Below are positions 10,046 to 18,292 of a stretch of 64,000 nucleotides of DNA, piece by piece. Within the stretch, counting starts at the first letter, position 1; every line of letters begins with the position of its first letter. The notes below the pieces were generated by a model that was given only the letters and a program-made list of their open reading frames with translations, was not told where the DNA came from and did not search any database. The translations under genes were made by a program, and so were the position numbers. The stretch comes from Lysobacter sp. A03 (GTDB lineage: Bacteria; Pseudomonadota; Gammaproteobacteria; Xanthomonadales; Xanthomonadaceae), in assembly GCF_000855665.1 (NCBI RefSeq), contig NZ_JXSS01000062.1:62001-126000 (forward strand), given 5' to 3'.

Positions 10046-12727
10046 CTACGCCAGCGCCTTAATCCGGTACAACGCCTCAAGTGCCTGGCGAGGCGTCAGT
10101 TCGTCCGGATCCAGCTTGGCCAATGCGTCCAGCGCGGCCGAGGAAGGCGCGAACAGGCCGATCTGCTGGGGCTGGTCGAGGGCTGCCGCCGTCATCGATG
10201 GCTGCGGCGCATCCCGGCTCTGTTGCTCCAGCTCCGCCAGGCGGCCACGTGCATGGCCGATCACCTCGCGCGGCAGGCCGGCGAGCGCCGCTACCTGCAA
10301 ACCGAAGCTGCGGTTTGCAGGGCCGTCCTTGACCGCATGCATGAACACCAGAGTGTCGCCGTGCTCGCGATCGTGGTGCTCCACGGCGTCCAGGTGGACA
10401 TTGGCGATGCCGCTGCCGGGCTCGGCGAGGGCGGTCAGTTCGAAATAGTGGGTGGCAAACAGGGTCCAGGCCCGGTTGTGGTGGGCCAGATGCCGCGCGC
10501 AGGCCTCGGCCAGCGCAAGACCGTCGTAGGTCGAGGTGCCGCGACCGATCTCGTCCATCAGCACCAGCGACTGGTCGGTGGCGTGATGGAGGATGTAGCT
10601 GGTCTCGCTCATCTCGACCATGAAGGTCGACTGCCCCTTGGCCAGATCATCGCCGGCGCCGATCCGGGTCAGGATGCGGTCGATGGGACCGATCACGGCA
10701 CGCGTCGCGGGCACGAAACTGCCGATGTGAGCCAGCAGCACGATCAGGGCGTTCTGGCGCATGTAGGTGCTCTTGCCGCCCATGTTGGGGCCGGTGATGA
10801 CGAGCATGCGGCGATCATCGTGCATCACCAGATCGTTGGGCTCGAAGGGCTCGCTGCGCACCGCTTCCACGACCGGATGCCGGCCGCGTTCGATCAAGAG
10901 GCCTGGCTCGTTGCTGAGCTGCGGCCTGGACCAGTCCAGCGCTTGCGCACGCTCAGCCAGGCAGGCCAGGACGTCCAGCTCGGCCAGCGCGGCTGCGCAT
11001 CGCTTCAACGGTTCCAGCTGCTCGCCTAGGGTGTCCAGCAGTTGCTCGTACAGCAGGCGCTCGCGGGTCAGCGAACGCTCGCGGGCTGAGAGGACCTTGT
11101 CTTCGAAGGCCTTCAACTCCTCGGTGATGTAGCGCTCGGCGTTGGTCAGGGTCTGACGCCGCGTGTAATGGGTGGGCGCCTTGGCGGCGTGCGCCTTGCT
11201 CACCTCCAGATAATAACCATGCACGCGGTTGTAGCCGACCTTGAGTGTCGGGATGCCGCTGGCCTCTCGCTCGCGGCTTTCCAGGTCGATCAGGTACTGG
11301 TCGGCGGTGCTGGACAGGTTGCGCAGCTCATCCAGCTCGGCGTCGTAGCCGTTGGCAAAGATGCCGCCGTCGCGGGCGAGGACGGGCGGCTGGTCGACGA
11401 GCGCCGACGCGAGCAGGTGGGCATGGTCCGTGTGCTCGCCCAGTTCGGCCGAGAGGCGATCCAGCAAGGGGGAGTCCAAGGGTTCGAGGCCTTTGCGTAC
11501 CTCCGGCAGCATGGCCAGGCCATCGCGCAGGGTGGACAGGTCGCGGGGACGGGCACTGCGCAGGGCGATCCGGGTCAGGATCCGCTCCAGGTCGCCCAGC
11601 GCGCGGAAATGCGTGCGCAGTGTCTCTCCGGCCGCTGCGGACAGGGTTTCGACCGCATGGTGACGGCGGCGCAGGATCTCGTGATCGCGCAGCGGCCGAT
11701 GCAACCAGCGCCGCAGCAGACGACCGCCCATCGGCGTGACCGATGTGTCCAGCACCCCCAGCAAGGTGTGCTTGCTGTCGCCGTCCATGCGGGAGTCGAG
11801 CTCCAGATGGCGGCGTGTCGGAGCATTCATCGCGATCGCGTCGTCGCCCGACTCCACCGCTATTGCCGTCAGGTGGGGCAGGCGCTGCTTCTGCGTTTCC
11901 TCCACGTAGCCGAGCAGGGCGGCCGCGGCGGCAATTGCCAGTGGCTTGTCCTCCAGGCCGAAGCTGGACAGATCGTGCAGACCGAAGAACTTCAGCAACT
12001 GGCGGCGCCCGCTGTCGGCATCGAACAGCCACGGCGGTCGCACTCGCACGCCGTTGCGCTCACTGACGAAAGACGGCCAGCCGTCTTCATCCGCGCACAG
12101 CAGTTCCGCCGGTTCCAGGCGCGCCAGCTCGGCCTCCAGAGCGTCCTCGCTGGCGACCTCGTTAACCAGGAAGCGCCCACCGGCGAGGTCCGCCCAAGCG
12201 ATCCCGTAGCCGCTTTTGCCACGGGAGACGGCCAGCAGCAGCGTGTCGCGGCGCTCGCTCAGCAGCGCCTCGTCGGTGACCGTACCCGGAGTGACGATGC
12301 GCACCACCTTGCGCTCGACCAGGCCCTTGCTGGTGGCCGGATCGCCGATCTGCTCGCAGATGGCAACCGATTCACCCAACGCGACCAGACGGGCCAGATA
12401 CCCCTCCGCGGCGTGGTGGGGGACGCCGGCCATGGGGATCGGCTGGCCGGCGGAATTGCCGCGCTGGGTCAGGGTGATGTCGAGCAGCCGCGCCGCCTTG
12501 CGCGCGTCGTCATAGAACAGCTCGTAGAAATCGCCCATGCGGAAGAACAGCAATACGTCGGGATGCGCGGATTTTTCCCGGAAAAACTGGCGCATCAACG
12601 GGGTGTGCTCCGCAGATGGGTCGGTCGGGAGGCTTTCCGTGGCTTGGGTCACTGGCAGGCTGCTCCGGGCGGATCGCGTCGTTGGGGGTGGGGCGCCATT
12701 CTCACGCCTCGCGCGGCTCGTGGCCAT
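10046..12727 (-). CDS. mutS: DNA mismatch repair ATPase MutS
   Basis: An 893-residue mismatch recognition protein. The mismatch-binding domain I contains the [15 protein letters not shown] motif with the Phe-x-Glu wedge. Connector, lever and clamp domains follow. The C-terminal ABC-type ATPase has Walker [10 protein letters not shown] (about residues 646-654), [15 protein letters not shown], and [14 protein letters not shown]. The family is usually about 850 residues; the extra 40 or so N-terminal residues here are low-complexity (Arg, Pro, Ser), so a later start, for example the Met just before RQFFREK, is possible. No mutL is nearby. Confidence 0.96.
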   Translation of the reverse strand: MATSRARRENGAPPPTTRSARSSLPVTQATESLPTDPSAEHTPLMRQFFREKSAHPDVLLFFRMGDFYELFYDDARKAARLLDITLTQRGNSAGQPIPMAGVPHHAAEGYLARLVALGESVAICEQIGDPATSKGLVERKVVRIVTPGTVTDEALLSERRDTLLLAVSRGKSGYGIAWADLAGGRFLVNEVASEDALEAELARLEPAELLCADEDGWPSFVSERNGVRVRPPWLFDADSGRRQLLKFFGLHDLSSFGLEDKPLAIAAAAALLGYVEETQKQRLPHLTAIAVESGDDAIAMNAPTRRHLELDSRMDGDSKHTLLGVLDTSVTPMGGRLLRRWLHRPLRDHEILRRRHHAVETLSAAAGETLRTHFRALGDLERILTRIALRSARPRDLSTLRDGLAMLPEVRKGLEPLDSPLLDRLSAELGEHTDHAHLLASALVDQPPVLARDGGIFANGYDAELDELRNLSSTADQYLIDLESREREASGIPTLKVGYNRVHGYYLEVSKAHAAKAPTHYTRRQTLTNAERYITEELKAFEDKVLSARERSLTRERLLYEQLLDTLGEQLEPLKRCAAALAELDVLACLAERAQALDWSRPQLSNEPGLLIERGRHPVVEAVRSEPFEPNDLVMHDDRRMLVITGPNMGGKSTYMRQNALIVLLAHIGSFVPATRAVIGPIDRILTRIGAGDDLAKGQSTFMVEMSETSYILHHATDQSLVLMDEIGRGTSTYDGLALAEACARHLAHHNRAWTLFATHYFELTALAEPGSGIANVHLDAVEHHDREHGDTLVFMHAVKDGPANRSFGLQVAALAGLPREVIGHARGRLAELEQQSRDAPQPSMTAAALDQPQQIGLFAPSSAALDALAKLDPDELTPRQALEALYRIKALA

Positions 12728-12830
12728 CGCCTCGCCGCCAACAGCGCCATGGACTTATGATGCACCGGTGCCGGACACGGCCTCATTCGTTTTCAGGCGT
12801 GGCTAGCGCGCGACCTTGGGTTGATATTTC

Positions 12831-13838
12831 ATGAAAATTCTTGTCACCGGCACCGCCGGATTCATCGGCTCCCATCTCGCCATGCGCCTGCTGGAGCGCG
12901 GCGACGAGGTGGTCGGCTTTGACAACCTCAGCGACTATTACGACGTGACCCTGAAGCAGGCACGACTGGCGCGCTTCATGGGCCATCCTCGCTACACACA
13001 TATCCAGGCCGATCTGGCCGACCGTGCGGCTGTCGAGTCCGCATTCGCGATGCACAAGCCGCAGCGCGTTGTGAATCTTGCTGCGCAAGCGGGCGTGCGG
13101 TACGCGGCGCAGAACCCGCACGTGTACGTGTCCAGCAACGTCACCGGTTTCCTGCATGTCCTCGAGGGCTGCCGCCACCACGGTATCGAGCATCTTGTGT
13201 TCGCGTCCACCAGCTCGGTCTACGGCGCCAACACGACGATGCCTTTCTCCGAGCATCAGTCCACCGAGCATCCGTTGACGCTGTACGCGGCGACCAAGAA
13301 AGCCAACGAGATGATGGCGCACAGCTACGCGCACCTTTACGGCATCCCCAGCACCGGCCTGCGGTTCTTCACCGTGTACGGACCGTGGGGCCGGCCGGAC
13401 ATGGCGCTGTTCCTGTTCACCAGGGCGATCCTCGCCGGGGAGCCGATCAAGGTGTTCAACCACGGTCACCACAAGCGCAGCTTCACCTACGTCGATGACA
13501 TCGTCGAAGGCGTGATCCGCAGCCTGGACCATCCGCCGGTCGCCAACCCTGACTGGAATGCCGCCGCGGCCGATCCCGCGACCAGCAACGCACCCTACCG
13601 CTTGTTCAATATCGGCAACGAGAGCACGGTCGAGTTGCTGCGCTACATCGAAGTGCTGGAGCAATGCCTGGGCCGCAAGGCGCAGATGGAGCTGCTGCCG
13701 CTGCAGGCCGGCGACGTGCCCGATACCGAGGCCGATGTTTCCGAGCTGATCAAGGCGGTGGATTACCGGCCGCAGGTTTCGGTGGAGACCGGCGTGGCGA
13801 ACTTCGTTGACTGGTATCGCGGTTACTACAAGGTCTGA
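12831..13838 (+). CDS. NAD-dependent epimerase, UDP-glucuronate 4-epimerase type
   Basis: A 335-residue extended short-chain dehydrogenase. The Rossmann dinucleotide motif is GTAGFIGSHLA near the N terminus; the DNLSDYYDVTLK and LAAQAGVRYAAQNP segments and the catalytic YAATKKANE (YxxxK) match UDP-glucuronate 4-epimerases used in capsule, LPS or exopolysaccharide sugar supply. TVYGPWGRPDMALF is also typical of that subgroup. It stands alone between mutS and radA rather than in a polysaccharide cluster, so the end product cannot be told. A UDP-glucose 4-epimerase role is less likely. No strong ribosome-binding site precedes the ATG. Confidence 0.88.
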   Translation: MKILVTGTAGFIGSHLAMRLLERGDEVVGFDNLSDYYDVTLKQARLARFMGHPRYTHIQADLADRAAVESAFAMHKPQRVVNLAAQAGVRYAAQNPHVYVSSNVTGFLHVLEGCRHHGIEHLVFASTSSVYGANTTMPFSEHQSTEHPLTLYAATKKANEMMAHSYAHLYGIPSTGLRFFTVYGPWGRPDMALFLFTRAILAGEPIKVFNHGHHKRSFTYVDDIVEGVIRSLDHPPVANPDWNAAAADPATSNAPYRLFNIGNESTVELLRYIEVLEQCLGRKAQMELLPLQAGDVPDTEADVSELIKAVDYRPQVSVETGVANFVDWYRGYYKV

Positions 13839-13941
13839 GCGGCCCCCCCTTCGCAGACGCTTTGCACAGGTTCTGCCGTGGATCTCCCACGGTGCGACAG
13901 GGGGCCGCTAAAGTGGCGTCCCACCCGTTTTGATGCCGCCC

Positions 13942-15357
13942 ATGTCCTTCGCCAGCAAATCGCCCGCCAAGTCCGCCGCCAAGGCGAAAATCGCCTACGT
14001 CTGCTCGGAATGCGGCTCCGACCACAATAAGTGGCAAGGGCAGTGCGCGGATTGCGGTGAGTGGAACACGCTGACCGAGTTCGTGATCGAATCGGCTGCA
14101 GCGCAGAAAAGCGCCGCACCCGCGCGCCGCAGCGGGTGGGCCGGCAAGGTCGATCCACCCAAGGTCACCGCGCTCAAGGACGTCAGCCACTCCGGCGAGT
14201 CCCGGGTATCGACCGGCATCGGTGAGCTGGATCGCGTCCTGGGCGGGGGTATGGTGGCCGGTTCAGTGGTGCTGGTTGGCGGCGATCCGGGCATCGGCAA
14301 ATCGACCCTGCTGTTGCAGGCGGTGTCGAAGATGGCTCAATCGCTGCCGGCGCTGTACGTGACGGGCGAGGAATCCCTGGCCCAGGTCGCGGCGCGCGGT
14401 GCGCGGCTTGGCTTGTCGCTGGACGGCGTCAACGCGCTGGCCGAAACCGGGGTAGAACGGATCCTCGAGCAGGCGGTCGCGACCTCGCCACGCCTGCTGG
14501 TCGCCGACTCCATCCAGACCCTGTGGACTGAATCGCTGACCGCCGCCCCCGGCTCGGTCAGCCAAGTCCGTGAAAGCGCCGCGCGGCTGGTGCGGTACGC
14601 GAAGGAAACCGGCACCGCGGTGTTCCTGGTCGGCCACGTGACCAAGGAAGGCGGGATCGCCGGACCGCGAGTGCTCGAACACATGGTGGACGCGGTGCTG
14701 TACTTCGAGGGCGAGTCGGGCAGCCGGTTCCGGGTCCTGAGGGCGTTCAAGAACCGCTTCGGCGCCGTCAACGAGCTGGGCGTGTTCGCGATGGGTGACA
14801 AGGGTTTGCGCGAGGTGTCCAACCCGTCGGCGATCTTCCTGTCCGGGAGCGTCGTTGCGCAGCCCGGCAGCTGCGTGATGGTGACGCGCGAGGGCACCCG
14901 TCCCCTGCTGGTCGAGGTGCAGGCGCTGGTGGACGCCTCGCCGCTGTCCAACCCGCGCCGGGTGGCCGTCGGCATGGAAGGCAACCGCTTGGCTATGCTG
15001 CTGGCGGTCTTGCACCGACACGCCGGAGTCGGGGTCGGCGACCAGGACGTGTTCGTGAACATCGTTGGCGGCATCCGCGTGCAGGAGACGGCAGCCGACC
15101 TGCCGGTGTTGCTGGCGGTGCTTTCCAGCCTCCGCGACCAGCCTCTCGCAGAGAAGACGATTGCCTTCGGCGAGGTCGGCCTGTCCGGCGAGATCCGCCC
15201 CGTGCCCAACGGCGAAGACCGGCTGAAAGAAGCCGCCACCCACGGCTTCAAGCGAGCGATCGTGCCCAAGGGCAACGCGCCGCGCAGCGGGAAGATCGGC
15301 GCGATGGAAGTGATTGCGGTGGAGCGCCTGGCGGAAGCGGTTGAGGCGGCGGGCTGA
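13942..15357 (+). CDS. radA: DNA repair protein RadA
   Basis: A 471-residue RecA-like branch-migration helicase. The N terminus has a C4 zinc finger (YVCSECG then CADCGEW), followed by the ATPase core with Walker A GGDPGIGKSTLLLQ, the RadA-specific FKNRFGAVNELGVF (KNRFG motif), and a Lon-protease-like C-terminal domain (VGGIRVQETAADLP, FGEVGLSGEIRPV). Three in-frame starts exist at 13930 (TTG), 13933 and 13942; none has a clear ribosome-binding site, and I chose the last because it still precedes the whole zinc finger. The protein acts in recombinational repair in the cytoplasm. Confidence 0.95.
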   Translation: MSFASKSPAKSAAKAKIAYVCSECGSDHNKWQGQCADCGEWNTLTEFVIESAAAQKSAAPARRSGWAGKVDPPKVTALKDVSHSGESRVSTGIGELDRVLGGGMVAGSVVLVGGDPGIGKSTLLLQAVSKMAQSLPALYVTGEESLAQVAARGARLGLSLDGVNALAETGVERILEQAVATSPRLLVADSIQTLWTESLTAAPGSVSQVRESAARLVRYAKETGTAVFLVGHVTKEGGIAGPRVLEHMVDAVLYFEGESGSRFRVLRAFKNRFGAVNELGVFAMGDKGLREVSNPSAIFLSGSVVAQPGSCVMVTREGTRPLLVEVQALVDASPLSNPRRVAVGMEGNRLAMLLAVLHRHAGVGVGDQDVFVNIVGGIRVQETAADLPVLLAVLSSLRDQPLAEKTIAFGEVGLSGEIRPVPNGEDRLKEAATHGFKRAIVPKGNAPRSGKIGAMEVIAVERLAEAVEAAG

Positions 15358-15396
15358 GGCCCGGGAGAGCTCCGCGCTTGGAGGATTGCGAGGCGC

Positions 15397-15488
15397 CGGG
15401 GGCGAGTGTCCTTGGGTGCGAATGTCCCCCGGCACCGATGAAGCCGGTGCCTCCTCCTTTATTTCGCACCCAAGAACACTCACCCCCG
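15397..15488. repeat. Nested palindromic intergenic repeat, copy A
   Basis: Outer inverted arms at 15397-15422 and 15463-15488 match over 26 bases with 2 mismatches. Inside lies a second hairpin, GGCACCG (15431-15437) with CGGTGCC (15445-15451). The core words GCGAATGTCCCCCGGC and CCTCCTCCTTTA recur in reverse orientation in copy B. No coding sequence is evident. It resembles REP/MITE-like structured intergenic repeats; no transposase is present. Confidence 0.75.
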
Positions 15489-15559
15489 TCGTTCCAGCTT
15501 GGCGGCGGTTCAAGCGCCATCGCGGCGCCTCGCTTCCGGCGTGCCGCGGCGGCCCGAGA

Positions 15560-15655
15560 GCGGGACCTGCAGGCCTTCGGGGCGAAGTAAAGGAGGAGGC
15601 CTCCGCCGCAGGTGGGGGCCGGGGGACATTCGCCCGGAAGGCCTGCAGGTCCCGC
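15560..15655. repeat. Nested palindromic intergenic repeat, copy B (inverted relative to A)
   Basis: Outer arms at 15560-15586 and 15629-15655 match over 27 bases with 1 mismatch; the outermost 19 bases, GCGGGACCTGCAGGCCTTC, are perfect. The inner region holds AGTAAAGGAGGAGGCCTCC and CCGGGGGACATTCGCCC, which are the reverse complements of words in copy A. The two copies thus share one architecture in opposite orientation, 71 bases apart. The whole gap between radA and sodB (15358-15721) is taken up by these repeats and the sodB terminator. Confidence 0.75.
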
Positions 15656-15669
15656 CCGAGGCAATGAAC

Positions 15670-15699
15670 AAAAAAACGGCCAGATTTCTCCGGCCGTTT
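15670..15699 (-). terminator. Intrinsic terminator of sodB
   Basis: On the reverse strand AAACGGCC and GGCCGTTT form a stem around a short A/T-rich loop, followed by a T run (the A run at 15670-15676 on the forward strand). It lies about 22 bases past the sodB stop. Confidence 0.85.
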
Positions 15700-15721
15700 C
15701 GATCCAACGCGTAGCTGCGTC

Positions 15722-16300
15722 TTACTTCAGGTTCGAAGCAACGAAATCCCAGTTGACCAGCTTCCAGAACGTTTCCACGTACTTCGGCCGCGCGTTGCGG
15801 TAATCGATGTAGTACGCGTGCTCCCAGACATCGCAGGTCAGCAGCGGGGTGTCGCTGCCGGTCAGCGGCGTGTTGGCGTTGGAGGTGCTGACCAATGCCA
15901 GCGAACCGTCGGTGCGCTGCACCAGCCAGCCCCAGCCGGAACCGAAGGTCTTCACCGCGGTGTCGCTGAACTGTTCCTTGAACGTGGCGAAGTCGCCGAA
16001 GGACTTGCTGATCGCCTCGGCCAGCTTGCCGGTGGGCTCGCCGCCGCCGTTCGGGCTCAGGCAGTTCCAGTAGAACGTGTGGTTCCAGACCTGGGCGGCG
16101 TTGTTGAACATCCCGCCCTGTGACTTGCGGATGATGTCCTCAAGCGGCATGTCGGCAAACTCGGTGCCTTCGATCATCTTGTTGAGGTTGTCGACGTAGG
16201 ACTTGTGGTGCTTGCCGTAATGGAAGTCGATGGTCTCGCCGGAGATGTGCGGCTCCAGGGCAGTGCGATCGTAGGGAAGTGGTGGCAGTTCGATGGCCAT
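15722..16300 (-). CDS. sodB: Superoxide dismutase, Fe/Mn family (Fe type)
   Basis: A 192-residue cytoplasmic enzyme that dismutates superoxide. It starts [20 protein letters not shown]. Metal ligands are visible: His in FHYGKHH, His in WNHTFYWN, and Asp/His in [11 protein letters not shown]. The residues around [15 protein letters not shown] and [17 protein letters not shown] point to the iron form; metal choice should be treated as inference. AGGAG sits 7 bases upstream of the ATG at 16300. It is transcribed alone and divergently from grxD. Confidence 0.95.
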   Translation of the reverse strand: MAIELPPLPYDRTALEPHISGETIDFHYGKHHKSYVDNLNKMIEGTEFADMPLEDIIRKSQGGMFNNAAQVWNHTFYWNCLSPNGGGEPTGKLAEAISKSFGDFATFKEQFSDTAVKTFGSGWGWLVQRTDGSLALVSTSNANTPLTGSDTPLLTCDVWEHAYYIDYRNARPKYVETFWKLVNWDFVASNLK

Positions 16301-16446
16301 TGGCGGGCTCCTTGCAGGGCTGGCGGGGGGAGACGACGGCACCGGTGGGGCCGTCGACGTGATGAGGGATTACAATTGAACATTCTATCCCCACCTCCGT
16401 TTCCGGGCCGTCAACGCCCGGAGGCACCATTGCAGGAGCCGCGCCC

Positions 16447-16767
16447 ATGTCGGTGATGGAACAGATCCGGGCTGCCGTCGAAGGCCATGCGGTCGTGCTC
16501 TTCATGAAGGGCACGCCGCAATTTCCGATGTGCGAGTTCTCCAGTCGCGCCGTGAAGATCCTGCACGCGGCGGGCGGCACAGCCATGCACACTATCAACG
16601 TGCTGGAAGAGCCGGAAATCCGTGCCAACCTGCCGCGTTACTCGAACTGGCCGACGTTTCCCCAGTTGTTCATCCATGGCGAGTTGATTGGCGGCAGCGA
16701 TATCACAGCCGAGCTGGCCGAGTCGGGTGAGCTGACGCGGATGCTGAGCGAGGCACTGCCCCAGTGA
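16447..16767 (+). CDS. grxD: Monothiol glutaredoxin, Grx4/GrxD family, with CEFS active site
   Basis: A 106-residue monothiol glutaredoxin of the iron-sulfur carrier type. It has MKGTPQFPMC, the TVP-like WPTFPQLFIHGELIGGSD segment, and normal length. GrxD proteins bind a [2Fe-2S] cluster as glutathione-bridged dimers. The normal active-site motif is CGFS; here the codons TGC GAG TTC TCC give CEFS (Cys29-Glu30-Phe31-Ser32). The rest of the fold is intact, so it is a real gene with an altered active site. The downstream SDR gene starts within its last 4 bases. Confidence 0.92.
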   Translation: MSVMEQIRAAVEGHAVVLFMKGTPQFPMCEFSSRAVKILHAAGGTAMHTINVLEEPEIRANLPRYSNWPTFPQLFIHGELIGGSDITAELAESGELTRMLSEALPQ

Positions 16768-17507
16768 ACGCCTCGTTGGAGTCGATTCCCGGCGACGCAC
16801 TTGCCGGCCGCGTGGTACTTCTGACCGGCGCACACGGTGGCCTCGGCAATCAGGCCGCCATCGCCTGCGCCCGCGCGGGAGCACAGCTGGTCCTGTCGGG
16901 ACGCAAGGTGCCGCGGTTGAACCGGGTGTACGACGCGGTGGCCGCTGCCGGTCTGGAACCCGTGCTGTACCCGCTGGATCTGGAAGGGGCATCCCCGGAC
17001 GACTACGCCCAGATGGCCGAGCGCATCGGCGACGAGCTGGGCCGACTGGACGGGGTGCTGCACTGCGCGGCCGACTTTGCCGGGCTGACGCCATTGCTGC
17101 ACACCGATCCGGCCGCCTTCGCGCGCGCCATCCACGTCAACCTGACCGCGCCTTGGTGGCTCAGCCAGGCCTGTCTGCCGCTGCTCTCCCAGGCGCCCGA
17201 TGCCGCGCTCGTATTCGCGGTGGATGATCCGGCGCGGGTGGGCAAAGCGTTCTGGGGCGGCTATGGCGTGGCCCAGTCCGAGCTGGCCGGCCTGGTCGGC
17301 ATGCTACACGCCGAGCTGGCGAGTACCACGGTGCGCGTGTCCGGCCTGCAACCGGGGCCGATGCGCACCGCGCTGCGGGCGAAGGCGTATGTGGAGGAGG
17401 ACGTTCAGCGCGCCGCCGATCCCGAGCGCTACGCACCGGCCTGCGTAACCCTGCTCTCGAGCGTCGGCGCGGTCCATCGCGGCCAGGTCTGGGCTCCAGT
17501 GGGTTGA
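16764..17507 (+). CDS. SDR-family oxidoreductase (YciK-like)
   Basis: A 247-residue classical short-chain dehydrogenase. The nucleotide-binding motif is TGAHGGLGNQAA near residue 22, then an HCAADFAG segment (NAG-like), a long loop, and a YGVAQSELAGL segment with the catalytic Tyr. The usual YxxxK Lys is replaced (YGVAQ has no Lys at +4), as in some YciK-like proteins, so catalysis is uncertain. Substrate is unknown. It overlaps grxD by 4 bases and precedes marC by 10 bases, suggesting one transcript. Confidence 0.8.
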   Translation: MNASLESIPGDALAGRVVLLTGAHGGLGNQAAIACARAGAQLVLSGRKVPRLNRVYDAVAAAGLEPVLYPLDLEGASPDDYAQMAERIGDELGRLDGVLHCAADFAGLTPLLHTDPAAFARAIHVNLTAPWWLSQACLPLLSQAPDAALVFAVDDPARVGKAFWGGYGVAQSELAGLVGMLHAELASTTVRVSGLQPGPMRTALRAKAYVEEDVQRAADPERYAPACVTLLSSVGAVHRGQVWAPVG

Positions 17508-17517
17508 CCTGCCACCC

Positions 17518-18111
17518 ATGACCATTACCGCCGCCGCCCTGTTGCTGTTCCTGATCCTGGATCCGCTGGGCAACATCCCGATCTTCCTGAGCATGCTGCG
17601 CACGCTGTCGCCGGAGCGGCAGCGCTATGTGCTGGCGCGTGAGCTGTTGATCGCTCTGGGTGTGTTGATGGTCTTCCTGTGGGGCGGCAAGTACGCCCTG
17701 GAGGTCATGCACCTGCGCCAGGATTCGGTCTCGATTGCCGGCGGTATCGTGCTGTTCCTGATCGGTATCCGAATGATCTTCCCGCCGCCGGAAGGGCTGA
17801 TGGGGGAGCTGCCCGATGGCGAGCCGTTCATTGTGCCGCTGGCGATCCCGCTGGTGGCCGGCCCTTCAGGCATGGCAGCGGTGCTTCTGCTGGGCAGCAA
17901 CGAGCCCGGCCGCCTCATCGAATGGAGCCTCGCCCTGCTGATTGCCTGGGGTGCCACGGCCGCGATCCTGTTCTCGGCGACCTACCTGTACAAGCTGCTG
18001 GGCATGCGCGTGCTGACCGCTGTCGAGCGCCTGATGGGGATGCTGCTCGTCGCGATCTCGGTACAGATGTTCCTCGACGGCCTGGTCGGATATCTGGGCA
18101 TCGCGGTCTGA
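17518..18111 (+). CDS. MarC-family integral membrane protein
   Basis: A 197-residue inner-membrane protein with six predicted membrane segments. It starts with ILDPLGNIPIFLSML, typical of the MarC/UPF0056 family, and contains PLAIPLVAGPSGMAAVLLL. Members were once linked to multiple antibiotic resistance but no transport role is proven. It is the last gene of the grxD-SDR-marC group. Confidence 0.9.
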   Translation: MTITAAALLLFLILDPLGNIPIFLSMLRTLSPERQRYVLARELLIALGVLMVFLWGGKYALEVMHLRQDSVSIAGGIVLFLIGIRMIFPPPEGLMGELPDGEPFIVPLAIPLVAGPSGMAAVLLLGSNEPGRLIEWSLALLIAWGATAAILFSATYLYKLLGMRVLTAVERLMGMLLVAISVQMFLDGLVGYLGIAV

Positions 18112-18190
18112 CACCGCTTGAAATCCCGGCCGTTTGGTCATCCGCCGGTAATGCAAGCAACCTAGCATTTGCCCGTGTTAAACTCACGTT

Positions 18191-18214
18191 AACCGGCGAA
18201 GCAGTCGGTTTTTT
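18191..18214 (+). terminator. Possible weak terminator after marC
   Basis: AACCG and CGGTT form a 5 bp stem around a 10-base loop, running into TTTT. It lies 80 bases after marC and about 80 bases before the TonB-dependent receptor. The stem is short, so this is a tentative call. Confidence 0.35.
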
Positions 18215-18292
18215 ACATCCCAGCGATCCGGAAATCATGCCAGCGCCCTGTCGCTGGACGTGCCCGCTACCCACGCCCGAGGCCCTTTTGCC

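Noticed and set aside
11168-12760. A 530-codon forward frame antisense to mutS
   Set aside because: Gln/Arg-rich shadow of the mutS frame with no domain content.
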